Assembly (NCBI RefSeq): GCF_010560025.1
Contig: NZ_SAIY01000002.1
Location: 744,001-808,000 of the forward strand
Length of the DNA stretch: 64,000 bases
From: Verrucosispora sioxanthis
Lineage (GTDB): Bacteria; Actinomycetota; Actinomycetes; Mycobacteriales; Micromonosporaceae
Direction of reading: 5' to 3'
How positions within the stretch are numbered: the first letter of the stretch is position 1; each line of letters begins with the position of its first letter. Shown here one piece after another: positions 35,113 to 43,710 of the stretch. The notes below the pieces were generated by a model. That model was not told where the DNA came from. It worked only from the letters and a program-made list of their open reading frames with translations, and ran no database searches. The translations under genes were made by a program, and so were the position numbers.

Positions 35113-36591
35113 TCACTGTCCGAGATTGTGCAACGCGTCGGAGATCGCCCGGTGGAAGGTCGGGTACGCGTAGATCATGTGCCGGAGCTGGCTCAGCGGG
35201 ACTGCCGCGTGCACCGCCACCACCAGACCGGAGAGCACCTCGCCGCCCGCGGGGCCGGCCGAGGTCGCCCCGATCAACACCCCCTGGTCGGCGTCCGCGA
35301 CGAGCTTGATGAAGCCGTCCTCGTCGGTCTTGTGGATCCAGCCCCGGGTCGACGACGCCAGCCGGGTGAAGCCGACCTGCACGTTGATGCCGCGGTCGCG
35401 GGCCTGCTGCTCGGTGAGACCGACCGCGCCGATCTCCGGATCGGTGAAGGTGACCCGGGGCAACGCCCGGTAGTCGGCGCGGGGCACCGAGCCCGCCGAA
35501 CCGCTCGATCCGGTGGCGGCCAACGAACTGGCCACGCCGACGGCGCCGCCGACCACGCTGGCCGTACCGCTCGGGTCCGCGCCGCCCTGCGACCGTCGCG
35601 CGTGGTCGAGTACGTCGGCGACCACGATGGACGCCTGGTACATCGCGATGTGGGTGAAGGCACCCTCGCCGGTGACGTCGCCGACCGCCCAGATTCCCTC
35701 GGTGACGTGCAGCCGGTCGTCCACCGGCAGGTACCGCCCGCCCGCGTCGACGCCCACCGTGTCCAGCCCCAACTCGTCCAGGTGGGCGCGGCGGCCGGTC
35801 ACCACCAGCAACCGTTCGGCGGTGAACTCCTCGCCCCGGGCGCCGCGCAGGGTGAACCCGCCGACGCCGTGCTCGACCCGGGCGGCCTTGACCCCGGTGT
35901 GGATCTCCACCCCGTCGGCCCGCAACGCGGCAGCCGCCGCCTCGGACGACTCCGGCTCCTCGACGGCCAGTACCCGGTCGAGCGCCTCGACCACGGTGAC
36001 CCGTACGCCGAAACGGGCGAAGACCTGCGCCAGTTCGAGCCCGATCGCGCCGCCGCCCAGCACCAGCAGCGAGCCGGGCAGTTCCTCGACCTCGATGGCC
36101 TCGCGGTTGGTCCAGTACGGGGTGTCCGCCAGCCCGTCCACCGGCGGCACCGACGGGCGGGTGCCGGTACCCAGCACGATGCCGTGGCGTGCCTGGAAGA
36201 CCTGGTCACCGACCCGCACCCGGCCCGGTCCGTCGAGTCGGCCGCTGCCGCGTACGAAGCGCCCGCCCTTGTCGGTGAACCGCTGCACCGCCACCCGGTC
36301 GTCCCAGTCGTCGGTGGCCTCCGCCCGGATCCGCTTCGCCACCGGCGCCCAGTCCGGGGTGACCTGGGCGGTGCCGCCGAGGCCGTCGACCCGTCGGGCC
36401 TCGGCGATCGCGTTCGCTGCCCGGATCATCATCTTGCTCGGCACGCACCCCCAGTAGGGACACTCCCCGCCGACCAGGTCGCGTTCCACGCCGACCACGG
36501 TGAGCCCGGCCTCCGCCAGCCGACCGGCCACCTCCTCCCCGCCGACTCCGAGTCCGAGCACCACCACGTCGACCAGTTCCGGCTCCGCCAT
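35113..36591 (-). CDS. Class I pyridine nucleotide-disulfide oxidoreductase
   Basis: A 492-residue FAD/NAD(P) enzyme. N-terminal FAD-binding VVVLGLGVGGEEVAG, the redox disulfide GGECPYWGCVPSK (CxxxxC, about residues 42-54), a second GGGAIGLELAQ nucleotide motif and the FAD strand IWAVGDVTG are all present. The C-terminal dimer motif that in lipoamide dehydrogenase supplies the His-Glu pair (HPTLSE) reads YPTFHR here, so classical lipoamide chemistry is unlikely. An Ala/Ser/Gly-rich insertion near residue 350 (SSLAATGSSGSAGS) is a family oddity. ATG 36591 is chosen over an upstream in-frame ATG. Confidence 0.92.
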   Translation of the reverse strand: MAEPELVDVVVLGLGVGGEEVAGRLAEAGLTVVGVERDLVGGECPYWGCVPSKMMIRAANAIAEARRVDGLGGTAQVTPDWAPVAKRIRAEATDDWDDRVAVQRFTDKGGRFVRGSGRLDGPGRVRVGDQVFQARHGIVLGTGTRPSVPPVDGLADTPYWTNREAIEVEELPGSLLVLGGGAIGLELAQVFARFGVRVTVVEALDRVLAVEEPESSEAAAAALRADGVEIHTGVKAARVEHGVGGFTLRGARGEEFTAERLLVVTGRRAHLDELGLDTVGVDAGGRYLPVDDRLHVTEGIWAVGDVTGEGAFTHIAMYQASIVVADVLDHARRSQGGADPSGTASVVGGAVGVASSLAATGSSGSAGSVPRADYRALPRVTFTDPEIGAVGLTEQQARDRGINVQVGFTRLASSTRGWIHKTDEDGFIKLVADADQGVLIGATSAGPAGGEVLSGLVVAVHAAVPLSQLRHMIYAYPTFHRAISDALHNLGQ

Positions 36592-36749
36592 GCCGCCAGC
36601 ATCGCGCACCGGGCCGCCCCCGGCCACCCGGCCACGCCAACGGCGCGGACAGGGAGCGGGACCGACTCGATCTGCGCCCGACCGGTACGACGCCGGGCCC
36701 CGTGGGTAGGGCCAAGGACAGCAGGAACCGACGACGAAGGGTACGGGTG

Positions 36750-38114
36750 ATGGAAGAGGCGCTGGTCAGCAGCCGCGAACGACGGGTGACGGTGCCGGAG
36801 CCGCCGACCGGCCGGGCCAAACTCGGCTACATCGGCCCCGGTGTGCTCTGGGCGCTGGCCGCCCTGGCCACCGGAGAGCTGCTGTTCACGCCCCGGGTCG
36901 GCGCCCAGTACGGGTACGCCCTGCTGTGGGCGTTGATCGCGGCCCTGCTGCTCAAGCTCTTCGTGACCCGGGAGATCGGGCGCTACAGCGTGGTGACCGG
37001 CCGACGGTTGCTCAGCGGGATGGCGGAGCTGCCCGGTCCCCGTGGCTGGGCGCTGTGGGTCATCCTGGTACCGCAGCTGGTGGTGGGCGTCGCCGCCATC
37101 GCCGGCATCGCGAGCGCCGCTGGCAGCGCCTTCACCCTGGCCGTACCCGGTCCGATCCAACTCTGGACGGCGGTGGTGATCGCGGCGGCGGCCGGTCTGG
37201 TGCTGTTCGGCCACTACACCGGCGTGGAGTGGGTGTCCCGGGTGATCGGGCTGCTGCTGGCGGTCGGGGTGGTCCTGGCCGCCGTGCTCGTCGGCCCCGA
37301 CCTCGGCGAGGCCGCGTCGGGTGTGGTGCCCACCGTGCCCGAGGATCTCGTGGTCGCCGACATCCTGCCCTGGCTGGGTTTCCTGTCGAACGGTGCCGCC
37401 GGGCTGATGTGGTACTCGTACTGGGTCGCGGCGAAGGGCGTGGGGGTCGGCGCGCTGGAGGAGCCGAGCCGGCTCGACCCGCGCGGCCTGGACGAGGGTC
37501 AGGTGGCCCGGGTACGTCAGTGGCTGCGAACCATGACGCTCGACTCGACGTTCGCCGTCGTGGGCGTCGGGATCATCACGGTGGCCTTCCTCGTGCTCGG
37601 TGCGGAGCTGTTGCGTCCGGAGGGCATCGTGCCCGCCGAGTCCGACGTCGCCCGCGACCTGACCACGCTGTTCAGTGAGGTCTTCGGCAGTGTCGGGTTC
37701 TGGTTGATGGTGGTGGGCCTCATCTCGGCCTTCTGGACGGCCACGCTGACCAACATCGACGGCTGGAAGCGGCTGTACACCGACGGCATCCGCAAGGCCC
37801 TGCCGGACCACCTCACGCAGCGGCCCTGGGCCCGACCGGCGGTCCTCGGTCGGGTCGCCGTCATCGGCTGGCTCGCGGTGCTGCCGTTCACGGTCTTCGT
37901 GCTCTTCGGCGACCCGGTGGGGCTGCTCACCGTGGCGGGGTCGATCGAGGCCCTGCACATTCCGCTGGTCGCGGCGCTCGTGCTCTGGCTCAACCGACGT
38001 ACGCTCCCGGCCGCGCTGCGCGCCGGTCGGGTGGCCACCGGGCTCGTGGTGATCGCGATCGTGTTCTTCGCCGGTTTCGCGCTGTTCTACCTGTGGCAGC
38101 AGCTGCTCGGTTAG
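36750..38114 (+). CDS. NRAMP-fold transporter lacking canonical metal motifs
   Basis: A 454-residue membrane protein with eleven helices. The N-terminal run LGYIGPGVLWALAALATGE and the AQYGYALLWAL loop match the NRAMP family, but the metal-binding DPGN of helix 1 reads ATGE and the MPH region of helix 6 reads NGAAGLMWYSYWVAAKG. Such loss is known in NRAMP-related magnesium or other-substrate carriers, so divalent iron/manganese transport should not be assumed. Its 3' end overlaps the convergent photolyase by 4 bases. Confidence 0.85.
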   Translation: MEEALVSSRERRVTVPEPPTGRAKLGYIGPGVLWALAALATGELLFTPRVGAQYGYALLWALIAALLLKLFVTREIGRYSVVTGRRLLSGMAELPGPRGWALWVILVPQLVVGVAAIAGIASAAGSAFTLAVPGPIQLWTAVVIAAAAGLVLFGHYTGVEWVSRVIGLLLAVGVVLAAVLVGPDLGEAASGVVPTVPEDLVVADILPWLGFLSNGAAGLMWYSYWVAAKGVGVGALEEPSRLDPRGLDEGQVARVRQWLRTMTLDSTFAVVGVGIITVAFLVLGAELLRPEGIVPAESDVARDLTTLFSEVFGSVGFWLMVVGLISAFWTATLTNIDGWKRLYTDGIRKALPDHLTQRPWARPAVLGRVAVIGWLAVLPFTVFVLFGDPVGLLTVAGSIEALHIPLVAALVLWLNRRTLPAALRAGRVATGLVVIAIVFFAGFALFYLWQQLLG

Positions 38115-39433
38115 CGCAGCCAGACCGGGGTGTCACCGGGCGGCTCCAACGGCGGCGGGTAGTCGAGGGTGCGGCGCAGCGCTTCGGGCAGTCGCCACGG
38201 CTGGTGCACCGCCCCGCCGGCCACCGACGCCAGCTCGGGCACCCACCGCCGCACGTACGCGCCGTCGGGGTCGTACCGCTCGGCCTGCCGTACCGGGTTG
38301 AATCCCCGGTACGGCCGGGTGTCGTTGCCGGTGCCGGCGACCCACTGCCAGTTGCCTGAGTTGTCGGCGATGTCGCCGTCGAGCAGCCACCGGAAGTAGA
38401 CCGCCTGCCCGTCCCGCCAGTCCAGCCCGAGCGTCTTGGTCAGGTAGCCGGCGGTGATGAGGCGGGCGCGGTTGTGCAGCCACCCCTGCGCCCGCAGCTG
38501 ACGCATGCCGGCGTCCACCACCGGCAGGCCGGTGCGCCCCTGCGCCCAGGCGGTGAGGGCCTGCTCGTCGTAGCGCCAGTGCTCGGTCGCCCGGCGCCGG
38601 TACGCCTTGCGGGGCAGGTCGGGGAAGGCCGCGGTCACCTGGTGGTAGAAGTCCCGCCAGCAGAGTTGCCGGACGAACGGTGACTCCCGGTCGTCGATCG
38701 CGTTGGCCACGGTCAACGGTGACAGGCAGCCGAAGCGCAGGTACGGGCTGAGCCGGGAGGTGGCGTCGCCGGCCAGGTCGTCGTGGCGGTCGCCGTAGCG
38801 CGCGACGTCGGGCCGCCACCGCGCCAACCGACGTCGCGCCTCGTCCTCCCCGCCGGCGACCGCGTCCGGCGACTCACCCGACGGCAGCGCCGGGAGGCGC
38901 CCGACCGGCACGCCGACCGGCAACGTCACGCTCGTCGGCGCCGACAGTTCCGCCCGCCACTGCCGGGCACTCCACGCCCGGTGGTACGGGCTGAACACCC
39001 GGTAGTGGTCGCCGCTGGCCGGGCTCAGCTCCCCTGGCTCGACCACCGTCAGGCCGGGAAAGAACCTCAGATGGAGCCGGTTCCGGTCGCACTCGACGCC
39101 CAGGCGTCGCGCCCGGCGGGCCGCGTACCGGGAGACGTCGGCGGAGAGCGCGACGGCCTCGGCACCCACCTCGCCGGCCAGCCGGATCGTCTCGGCCACC
39201 GGATCACCGTGTCGCAGCACCAGGTCACCGCCGAGCCCCCGCAGCGCCTCGCGGAGCGCGGCGAGGCTCTGGTGCAGGAAGCGGGTGCGGTTCGGCGACA
39301 GTTCGGCGAGCGCGGGGTCCAGCACGTACAGCGGGACCACGCGGTCGAAGGCGGCGCAGCTGGTCGCCAGTGCCGGGTGGTCGTGCACCCGCAGGTCGCG
39401 GGTGAACAGCACGACGGCGGTACGGTCGCTCAC
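38111..39433 (-). CDS. phr: Deoxyribodipyrimidine photolyase
   Basis: A 440-residue photolyase/cryptochrome protein. The N-terminal alpha/beta antenna domain starts TAVVLFTRDLRVHDHPAL; the C-terminal FAD domain has CWRDFYHQ, GLPVVDAGMRQLRAQGWLHN and DNSGNWQWVAGTG, which include the Trp and Asn residues of CPD photolyases. It repairs UV pyrimidine dimers using light. The gene overlaps crtB by 4 bases, tying DNA repair and carotenoid protection into one light-response unit. Confidence 0.94.
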   Translation of the reverse strand: MSDRTAVVLFTRDLRVHDHPALATSCAAFDRVVPLYVLDPALAELSPNRTRFLHQSLAALREALRGLGGDLVLRHGDPVAETIRLAGEVGAEAVALSADVSRYAARRARRLGVECDRNRLHLRFFPGLTVVEPGELSPASGDHYRVFSPYHRAWSARQWRAELSAPTSVTLPVGVPVGRLPALPSGESPDAVAGGEDEARRRLARWRPDVARYGDRHDDLAGDATSRLSPYLRFGCLSPLTVANAIDDRESPFVRQLCWRDFYHQVTAAFPDLPRKAYRRRATEHWRYDEQALTAWAQGRTGLPVVDAGMRQLRAQGWLHNRARLITAGYLTKTLGLDWRDGQAVYFRWLLDGDIADNSGNWQWVAGTGNDTRPYRGFNPVRQAERYDPDGAYVRRWVPELASVAGGAVHQPWRLPEALRRTLDYPPPLEPPGDTPVWLR

Positions 39434-40341
39434 CGCGGCGGCGGACCGGGCACGGCGACCGGGCTGCCGGCCGGGGACAGCAGGGCGCGGGTGGCCACGC
39501 CCAGCCGACGCCGCTGCGGCACCGTGGCGCGGCGGGCGAACACGTCGTAGTCCTGGGCGGCCACCTCGTCGAGGATGCCGCCGTAGAGCAGGTAGGCGGT
39601 ACGGATGCAGGCCTGCGACGCACCGTCGAGCAGGACCACGCCCGGCGCGGCGGCGAGGTAGTGCGCCTGGGCGCGGGTCACCTCGTACCGGATGAGTTCG
39701 CGGACCGGCTCGCTGGCCCGCCCGGCGGCGGCGCAGGCGGACAGGTCGTCCCGGGTCACGCCGAAGGCGGCCAGGTCCTCGTCGGGCAGGTAGGTCCGCC
39801 CCCGGGCCAGATCCTCGCCGACGTCCCGGATGAAGTTGGTCAGCTGGAAGGCGAAGCCGAGCTGGCGGGCGGGCTCGCGGGCCGCCACCGGATCGGAGCT
39901 GCCCAGGATGGGCAGCATCATCGTGCCGATGACCGCGGCCGAGCCCTCCATGTAGTCCAGCAGGTGCTCATAGGTGCGGTACGAGGTGACGGTCAGGTCC
40001 ATCGCCATGCTCTTGAGGAACGAGGCGAAGTCCTCCCGCTCGAGGTCGAACACGGCGATGGTGTGCAGCACCGCCGGAAGCAGCGGGTCGGTCACCGGCG
40101 CACCGTGCAGCCCGGCGACGAACCGGCCACCCCAGTCGTCCAGCCGGGCGGCGCGCTCGGCCGGTGGCAGGGCGTCGGTCTGGTCGACGATCTCGTCGGC
40201 GTAGCGGGTGAACCCATATAAAGCGTGCACATGCCGCCGTTTCCATGCGGGCAGCAGTCGGGTGGCGAGATAGTAGGTGCGGCCGTGCCGTCTGTGCAGC
40301 TCACGGCATCTGTCGTAGGCAGCGGCGAGATCCAGGTCCAC
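39430..40341 (-). CDS. crtB: Phytoene/squalene synthase family protein
   Basis: A 303-residue prenyl-condensing enzyme with GTG start. Two Asp-rich motifs bind the diphosphates: YADEIVD near residue 47-53 and NFIRDVGEDLARGR near 165-178; YLATRLLP is the substrate flap. It joins two geranylgeranyl diphosphates to phytoene in the cytosolic membrane face. It is divergent from crtE with a 65-base shared promoter region, and is followed in overlap by phr. Confidence 0.94.
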   Translation of the reverse strand: MDLDLAAAYDRCRELHRRHGRTYYLATRLLPAWKRRHVHALYGFTRYADEIVDQTDALPPAERAARLDDWGGRFVAGLHGAPVTDPLLPAVLHTIAVFDLEREDFASFLKSMAMDLTVTSYRTYEHLLDYMEGSAAVIGTMMLPILGSSDPVAAREPARQLGFAFQLTNFIRDVGEDLARGRTYLPDEDLAAFGVTRDDLSACAAAGRASEPVRELIRYEVTRAQAHYLAAAPGVVLLDGASQACIRTAYLLYGGILDEVAAQDYDVFARRATVPQRRRLGVATRALLSPAGSPVAVPGPPPR

Positions 40342-40384
40342 CGGGCCCTCCTCTGATTCGACGCACCAATCGACGCAACTTGAG

Positions 40385-40394
40385 ACCCTAGGGT
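40385..40394. promoter_or_regulatory. Palindrome in the divergent crtB/crtE promoter region
   Basis: ACCCTAGGGT is a perfect 10-bp palindrome in the 65-base gap between crtB and crtE. TTGAGA overlaps its left edge on the plus strand. Its central place in the only shared regulatory gap makes it a candidate site for a light-response regulator such as the LitR-like protein encoded at the end of the cluster. Binding is inference. Confidence 0.45.
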
Positions 40395-40406
40395 ACGCTC
40401 AGCGGC

Positions 40407-41561
40407 ATGGCCAGCGACGGACCAACGGGTAACCTCCTTCGCGTGGTCCCTGAGCAGCCGGTCGGTGGCGACGACCCGATCGCTGCCGTGCTGGCCGCCT
40501 ACACGCGCGACATCGTCGTCGCCGTCGACACCACGCTCGCCGAGTTCCTGACCGCCGAAGTCGACGCGCTCACCGCGATCGACCCGGCGATGGGCGGCTT
40601 CGCCGCCACCGCCCGCGACTGCGTCCTCTCCGGCGGGAAGCGGGTCCGGCCCACGTTCGCCTACTGGGGCTGGCGTGGCGCGGTCGGCGGCGACGTGCCG
40701 GTGACCCCGGTGCTGCCCGCACTGGCCACCTTGGAGTTGCTGCACACCTTCGCGCTGGTGCACGACGACGTGATGGATGCCTCCGCCACCCGACGCGGCC
40801 GACCCACCGCGCACGTGGCGGTGGCCAGCCAGCACGCCGCGGCGGGCCGCAACGGCGACTCCGGGCGCTTCGGCGAGGCGGTCGCCGTACTCATCGGTGA
40901 CCTCTGCATGGTCTGGGCCGACCAGTTGCTGGCCCTGGCCGACCTGCCGGCGGACCGGCTGCTCCAGGTACGACGCGGCTACGACCGGATGCGGGTGGAG
41001 ACGGTCGCCGGGCAGTACCTCGACGTCCTCGGCGAGACCGACCCGCTGAGCTGGTCGGTCGACCGGGCGCTCCGGGTGGCCCGGTACAAGACCGCCAGCT
41101 ACACCGTGCAACGGCCGCTGCTCTTCGGTGCCAGTCTTGCCGGCGTCGACGGGGACAGCGAGTTGGCCGGGGCGTACACCCGCTACGGCCTGGCCGTCGG
41201 CGAGGCCTTCCAGCTCTGCGACGACCTGCTCGGTGTCTTCGGTGACCCGACCACCACCGGCAAGCCGGCCGGCGACGACCTGCGCACCGGCAAACCGACC
41301 GCGCTGCTGGTGCTGGCCCGGGAACTGGCCACGCCGACGCAGCTACGGGCACTGGACGGCGCCGGCCGGCGGGCCGACGAGCCCGAGATCGCCCGGCTCG
41401 CCGAGGTCGTGCTCGACACCGGCGCCGTGCGACGGATCGAGCGGATGATCGACGAGCGGGTCGAGGACGCGCTGGCCGCGCTCGACGCGGTCGCCGTCGA
41501 CGAGACCGCCCGTACCGCACTTGTCGGCCTCGCGGCCGCCGCCACCCATCGGCGGGCATGA
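40407..41561 (+). CDS. crtE: Polyprenyl (geranylgeranyl) diphosphate synthase
   Basis: A 384-residue trans-prenyltransferase. The first Asp-rich motif is LVHDDVMDAS near residue 118 and the second LCDDLLGVFGD near 272, with GGKRVRP near 75 for isopentenyl diphosphate binding. In the second motif the third position is Leu-Leu rather than the usual DDxxD form, as in many actinobacterial homologues. It supplies geranylgeranyl diphosphate for CrtB. ATG 40407 follows the shared promoter gap. Confidence 0.93.
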   Translation: MASDGPTGNLLRVVPEQPVGGDDPIAAVLAAYTRDIVVAVDTTLAEFLTAEVDALTAIDPAMGGFAATARDCVLSGGKRVRPTFAYWGWRGAVGGDVPVTPVLPALATLELLHTFALVHDDVMDASATRRGRPTAHVAVASQHAAAGRNGDSGRFGEAVAVLIGDLCMVWADQLLALADLPADRLLQVRRGYDRMRVETVAGQYLDVLGETDPLSWSVDRALRVARYKTASYTVQRPLLFGASLAGVDGDSELAGAYTRYGLAVGEAFQLCDDLLGVFGDPTTTGKPAGDDLRTGKPTALLVLARELATPTQLRALDGAGRRADEPEIARLAEVVLDTGAVRRIERMIDERVEDALAALDAVAVDETARTALVGLAAAATHRRA

Positions 41562-41591
41562 TGGGCTCCCTGCACAGAGAGGTGGTCGCCG

Positions 41592-43073
41592 GTGCGGACC
41601 GTTGACGGGCGTACTGATCGGGTGGTGGTTGTCGGGGCCGGGCTCGGCGGGCTGGCCTGCGCGCTGCACCTGGCCGGCAGCGGACGCCAGGTGACCGTGC
41701 TGGAGCGCGAGCCGGTGCCGGGTGGGCGGGCCGGTCGGCTCAGCGTCGACGGCTACGAGTTCGACACCGGCCCCACGGTGCTCACCATGCCCGACCTCAT
41801 CGCCGAGGCGCTGGCCGCGGTCGGTGAGGAGCTGACCGACTGGCTCGACCTGGTGCCGCTCGACCCGGCCTACCGTGCCTACTACCCGGACGGTTCCACG
41901 CTGGACGTGCTCACCGACACCACCGCGATGGCGGCGGAGATCTCCCGGGTCTGTGGGCCCCGGGAGGCCGACGGCTACCTGCGGTTCGTCGACTTCGCCC
42001 GGAACCTGTGGCGACTGGAACGGGCCGACTTCATCGAACGCAATCTCGACGCTCCGACCGACCTACTCACCGGCAACCTGCTCAAGCTCGTCACCACCGG
42101 CGCCTTCCGGCGGCTGCAAACGAAGATCAACCAGTTCTTCCGGGATCCGCGTACCCGACGGATCTTCTCCTTCCAGGCGATGTACGCCGGGCTCGCTCCG
42201 CACGACGCACTCGCCATCTACGCGGTCATCGCGTACCTCGACTCGGTGGCCGGGGTCTTCTTCCCGCGCGGCGGCATCCACGCGGTCTCCCGCGGGTTGG
42301 CCGGCGCCGCCGAGAAGCACGGCGTACGCATCCGCTACGGCACCACGGTGACCCGGGTGGAGACCGCGAACGGCCGGGCCACCGGGGTGGTGACCGCCGA
42401 CGGGGAGTTCGTCCCCGCCGACGCCGTGGTGCTCAACCCCGACCTTCCGGTGGCCTACCGCGACCTGCTGCCGCCGGCCCGGCAGCGCCGGCTCACCTAC
42501 TCGCCCTCGTGCGTCGTGCTGCACGTGGGTTCGACCCAGGGCTACCGGCGCATCGCCCATCACAACATCCACTTCGGGCGGGCCTGGCAGGGCACCTTCG
42601 ACGAGGTCATCCGACGCGGAAACCTGATGTCCGACCCGTCCCTGCTGGTCACCAACCCGAGCCGGACGGACCCGGCGGTGGCGCCCGCCGGCCGGCACAC
42701 CTACTACGTGCTGGCTCCGGTGCCGAACCTCGACCGGGCGCCCTTCGACTGGCGCGGCGACCTCACCGCCCGCTACACCGATCAGCTCATCGCCACCCTG
42801 GAGGAGCGCGGATACGTCGACTTCGGCTCGGGCGTCGAGGTGTTGCGGGCGATCACCCCGGCGGAGTGGGCCGAGCAGGGCATGGCCGCCGGTACGCCGT
42901 TCGCCTCCGCGCACACCCTGTTCCAGACCGGCCCGTTCCGACCGTCGAACCTGCACCGCTCGCTGTCCAACGTGGTCTTCGTCGGCTCGGGTACCCAGCC
43001 CGGTGTCGGCGTACCGATGGTGCTGATCTCCGGCAAGCTCGCCGCCGCCCGGATCACGGGGGAGCAGCTGTGA
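41592..43073 (+). CDS. crtI: Phytoene desaturase
   Basis: A 493-residue FAD oxidoreductase starting at GTG 41592 with AGAGAGG upstream. The dinucleotide motif VVVVGAGLGGLACALHLAG is at residues 9-27, and the C-terminal family signature is SGTQPGVGVPMVLISGK near 471. It introduces double bases into phytoene to give neurosporene or lycopene. It follows crtE by 30 bases and precedes idi. Confidence 0.94.
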   Translation: MRTVDGRTDRVVVVGAGLGGLACALHLAGSGRQVTVLEREPVPGGRAGRLSVDGYEFDTGPTVLTMPDLIAEALAAVGEELTDWLDLVPLDPAYRAYYPDGSTLDVLTDTTAMAAEISRVCGPREADGYLRFVDFARNLWRLERADFIERNLDAPTDLLTGNLLKLVTTGAFRRLQTKINQFFRDPRTRRIFSFQAMYAGLAPHDALAIYAVIAYLDSVAGVFFPRGGIHAVSRGLAGAAEKHGVRIRYGTTVTRVETANGRATGVVTADGEFVPADAVVLNPDLPVAYRDLLPPARQRRLTYSPSCVVLHVGSTQGYRRIAHHNIHFGRAWQGTFDEVIRRGNLMSDPSLLVTNPSRTDPAVAPAGRHTYYVLAPVPNLDRAPFDWRGDLTARYTDQLIATLEERGYVDFGSGVEVLRAITPAEWAEQGMAAGTPFASAHTLFQTGPFRPSNLHRSLSNVVFVGSGTQPGVGVPMVLISGKLAAARITGEQL

Positions 43074-43107
43074 TCTTGAGCAGTGAGACGGCGCCGAGGA
43101 TCGGTGG

Positions 43108-43710
43108 GTGGCGCTGATGCCGCAGTCCCGGGAGAGCCACCTCGTCGAACTGGTCGACGACACCGGCCAGCCCGTCGGGGCGGCCACGGTGGCCGTCGCC
43201 CACCAGCCGCCCGGTCAGCTGCACCGGGCGTTCTCCGTACTGCTCGTGGCACCGGACGGCCGGGTGCTGCTCCAGCGGCGCGCCGCGACGAAGACCCGCT
43301 TCCCGTCGCGCTGGGCGAACTCCTGCTGCGGTCATCCGCAGCCGGGGGAGGCGCTGGCCGAGGCCGCCAACCGCAGACTGTCGGAGGAGCTGGGCGTCGG
43401 ACCGGTGCCGCTGCGCGAAATCGGCGTCTACGTCTACCGGGCGGAGGATCCGGGCACCGGGCGGGTCGAGGTCGAGTACGACCACGTCCTGCTCGGCGAG
43501 TTCCAACCCGACGGGTCGTTACGCCCGGAGCCGACCGAGGTGGCGGAGCTGCGCTGGGTGGAGCCGGCCCAGCTCGCCGCCGCGCTGCACCGTGACCCCG
43601 ACGACTACGCGCCGTGGCTGGGTGGCGTTCTGGATCGGCTGTGGCAGCCGGCACAACCGCCCGGGCAGCCGGCCGACGACGACGCGCCGGAGCGGCCGGG
43701 TGGCCGATGA
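43108..43710 (+). CDS. idi: Isopentenyl-diphosphate delta-isomerase, type 1
   Basis: A 200-residue Nudix-fold enzyme. The catalytic cysteine lies in WANSCCGHPQPGE near residue 70 and the catalytic glutamate in RVEVEYDH near 120; AFSVLLVAPDGRVLLQRRA is the N-terminal core. It interconverts isopentenyl and dimethylallyl diphosphates, supplying starter units for crtE. GTG 43108 is placed 8 bases after GAGGA; ATG 43117 is an alternative. The C-terminal 25 residues are a Pro/Asp-rich tail. It overlaps the regulator gene that follows. Confidence 0.93.
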   Translation: MALMPQSRESHLVELVDDTGQPVGAATVAVAHQPPGQLHRAFSVLLVAPDGRVLLQRRAATKTRFPSRWANSCCGHPQPGEALAEAANRRLSEELGVGPVPLREIGVYVYRAEDPGTGRVEVEYDHVLLGEFQPDGSLRPEPTEVAELRWVEPAQLAAALHRDPDDYAPWLGGVLDRLWQPAQPPGQPADDDAPERPGGR

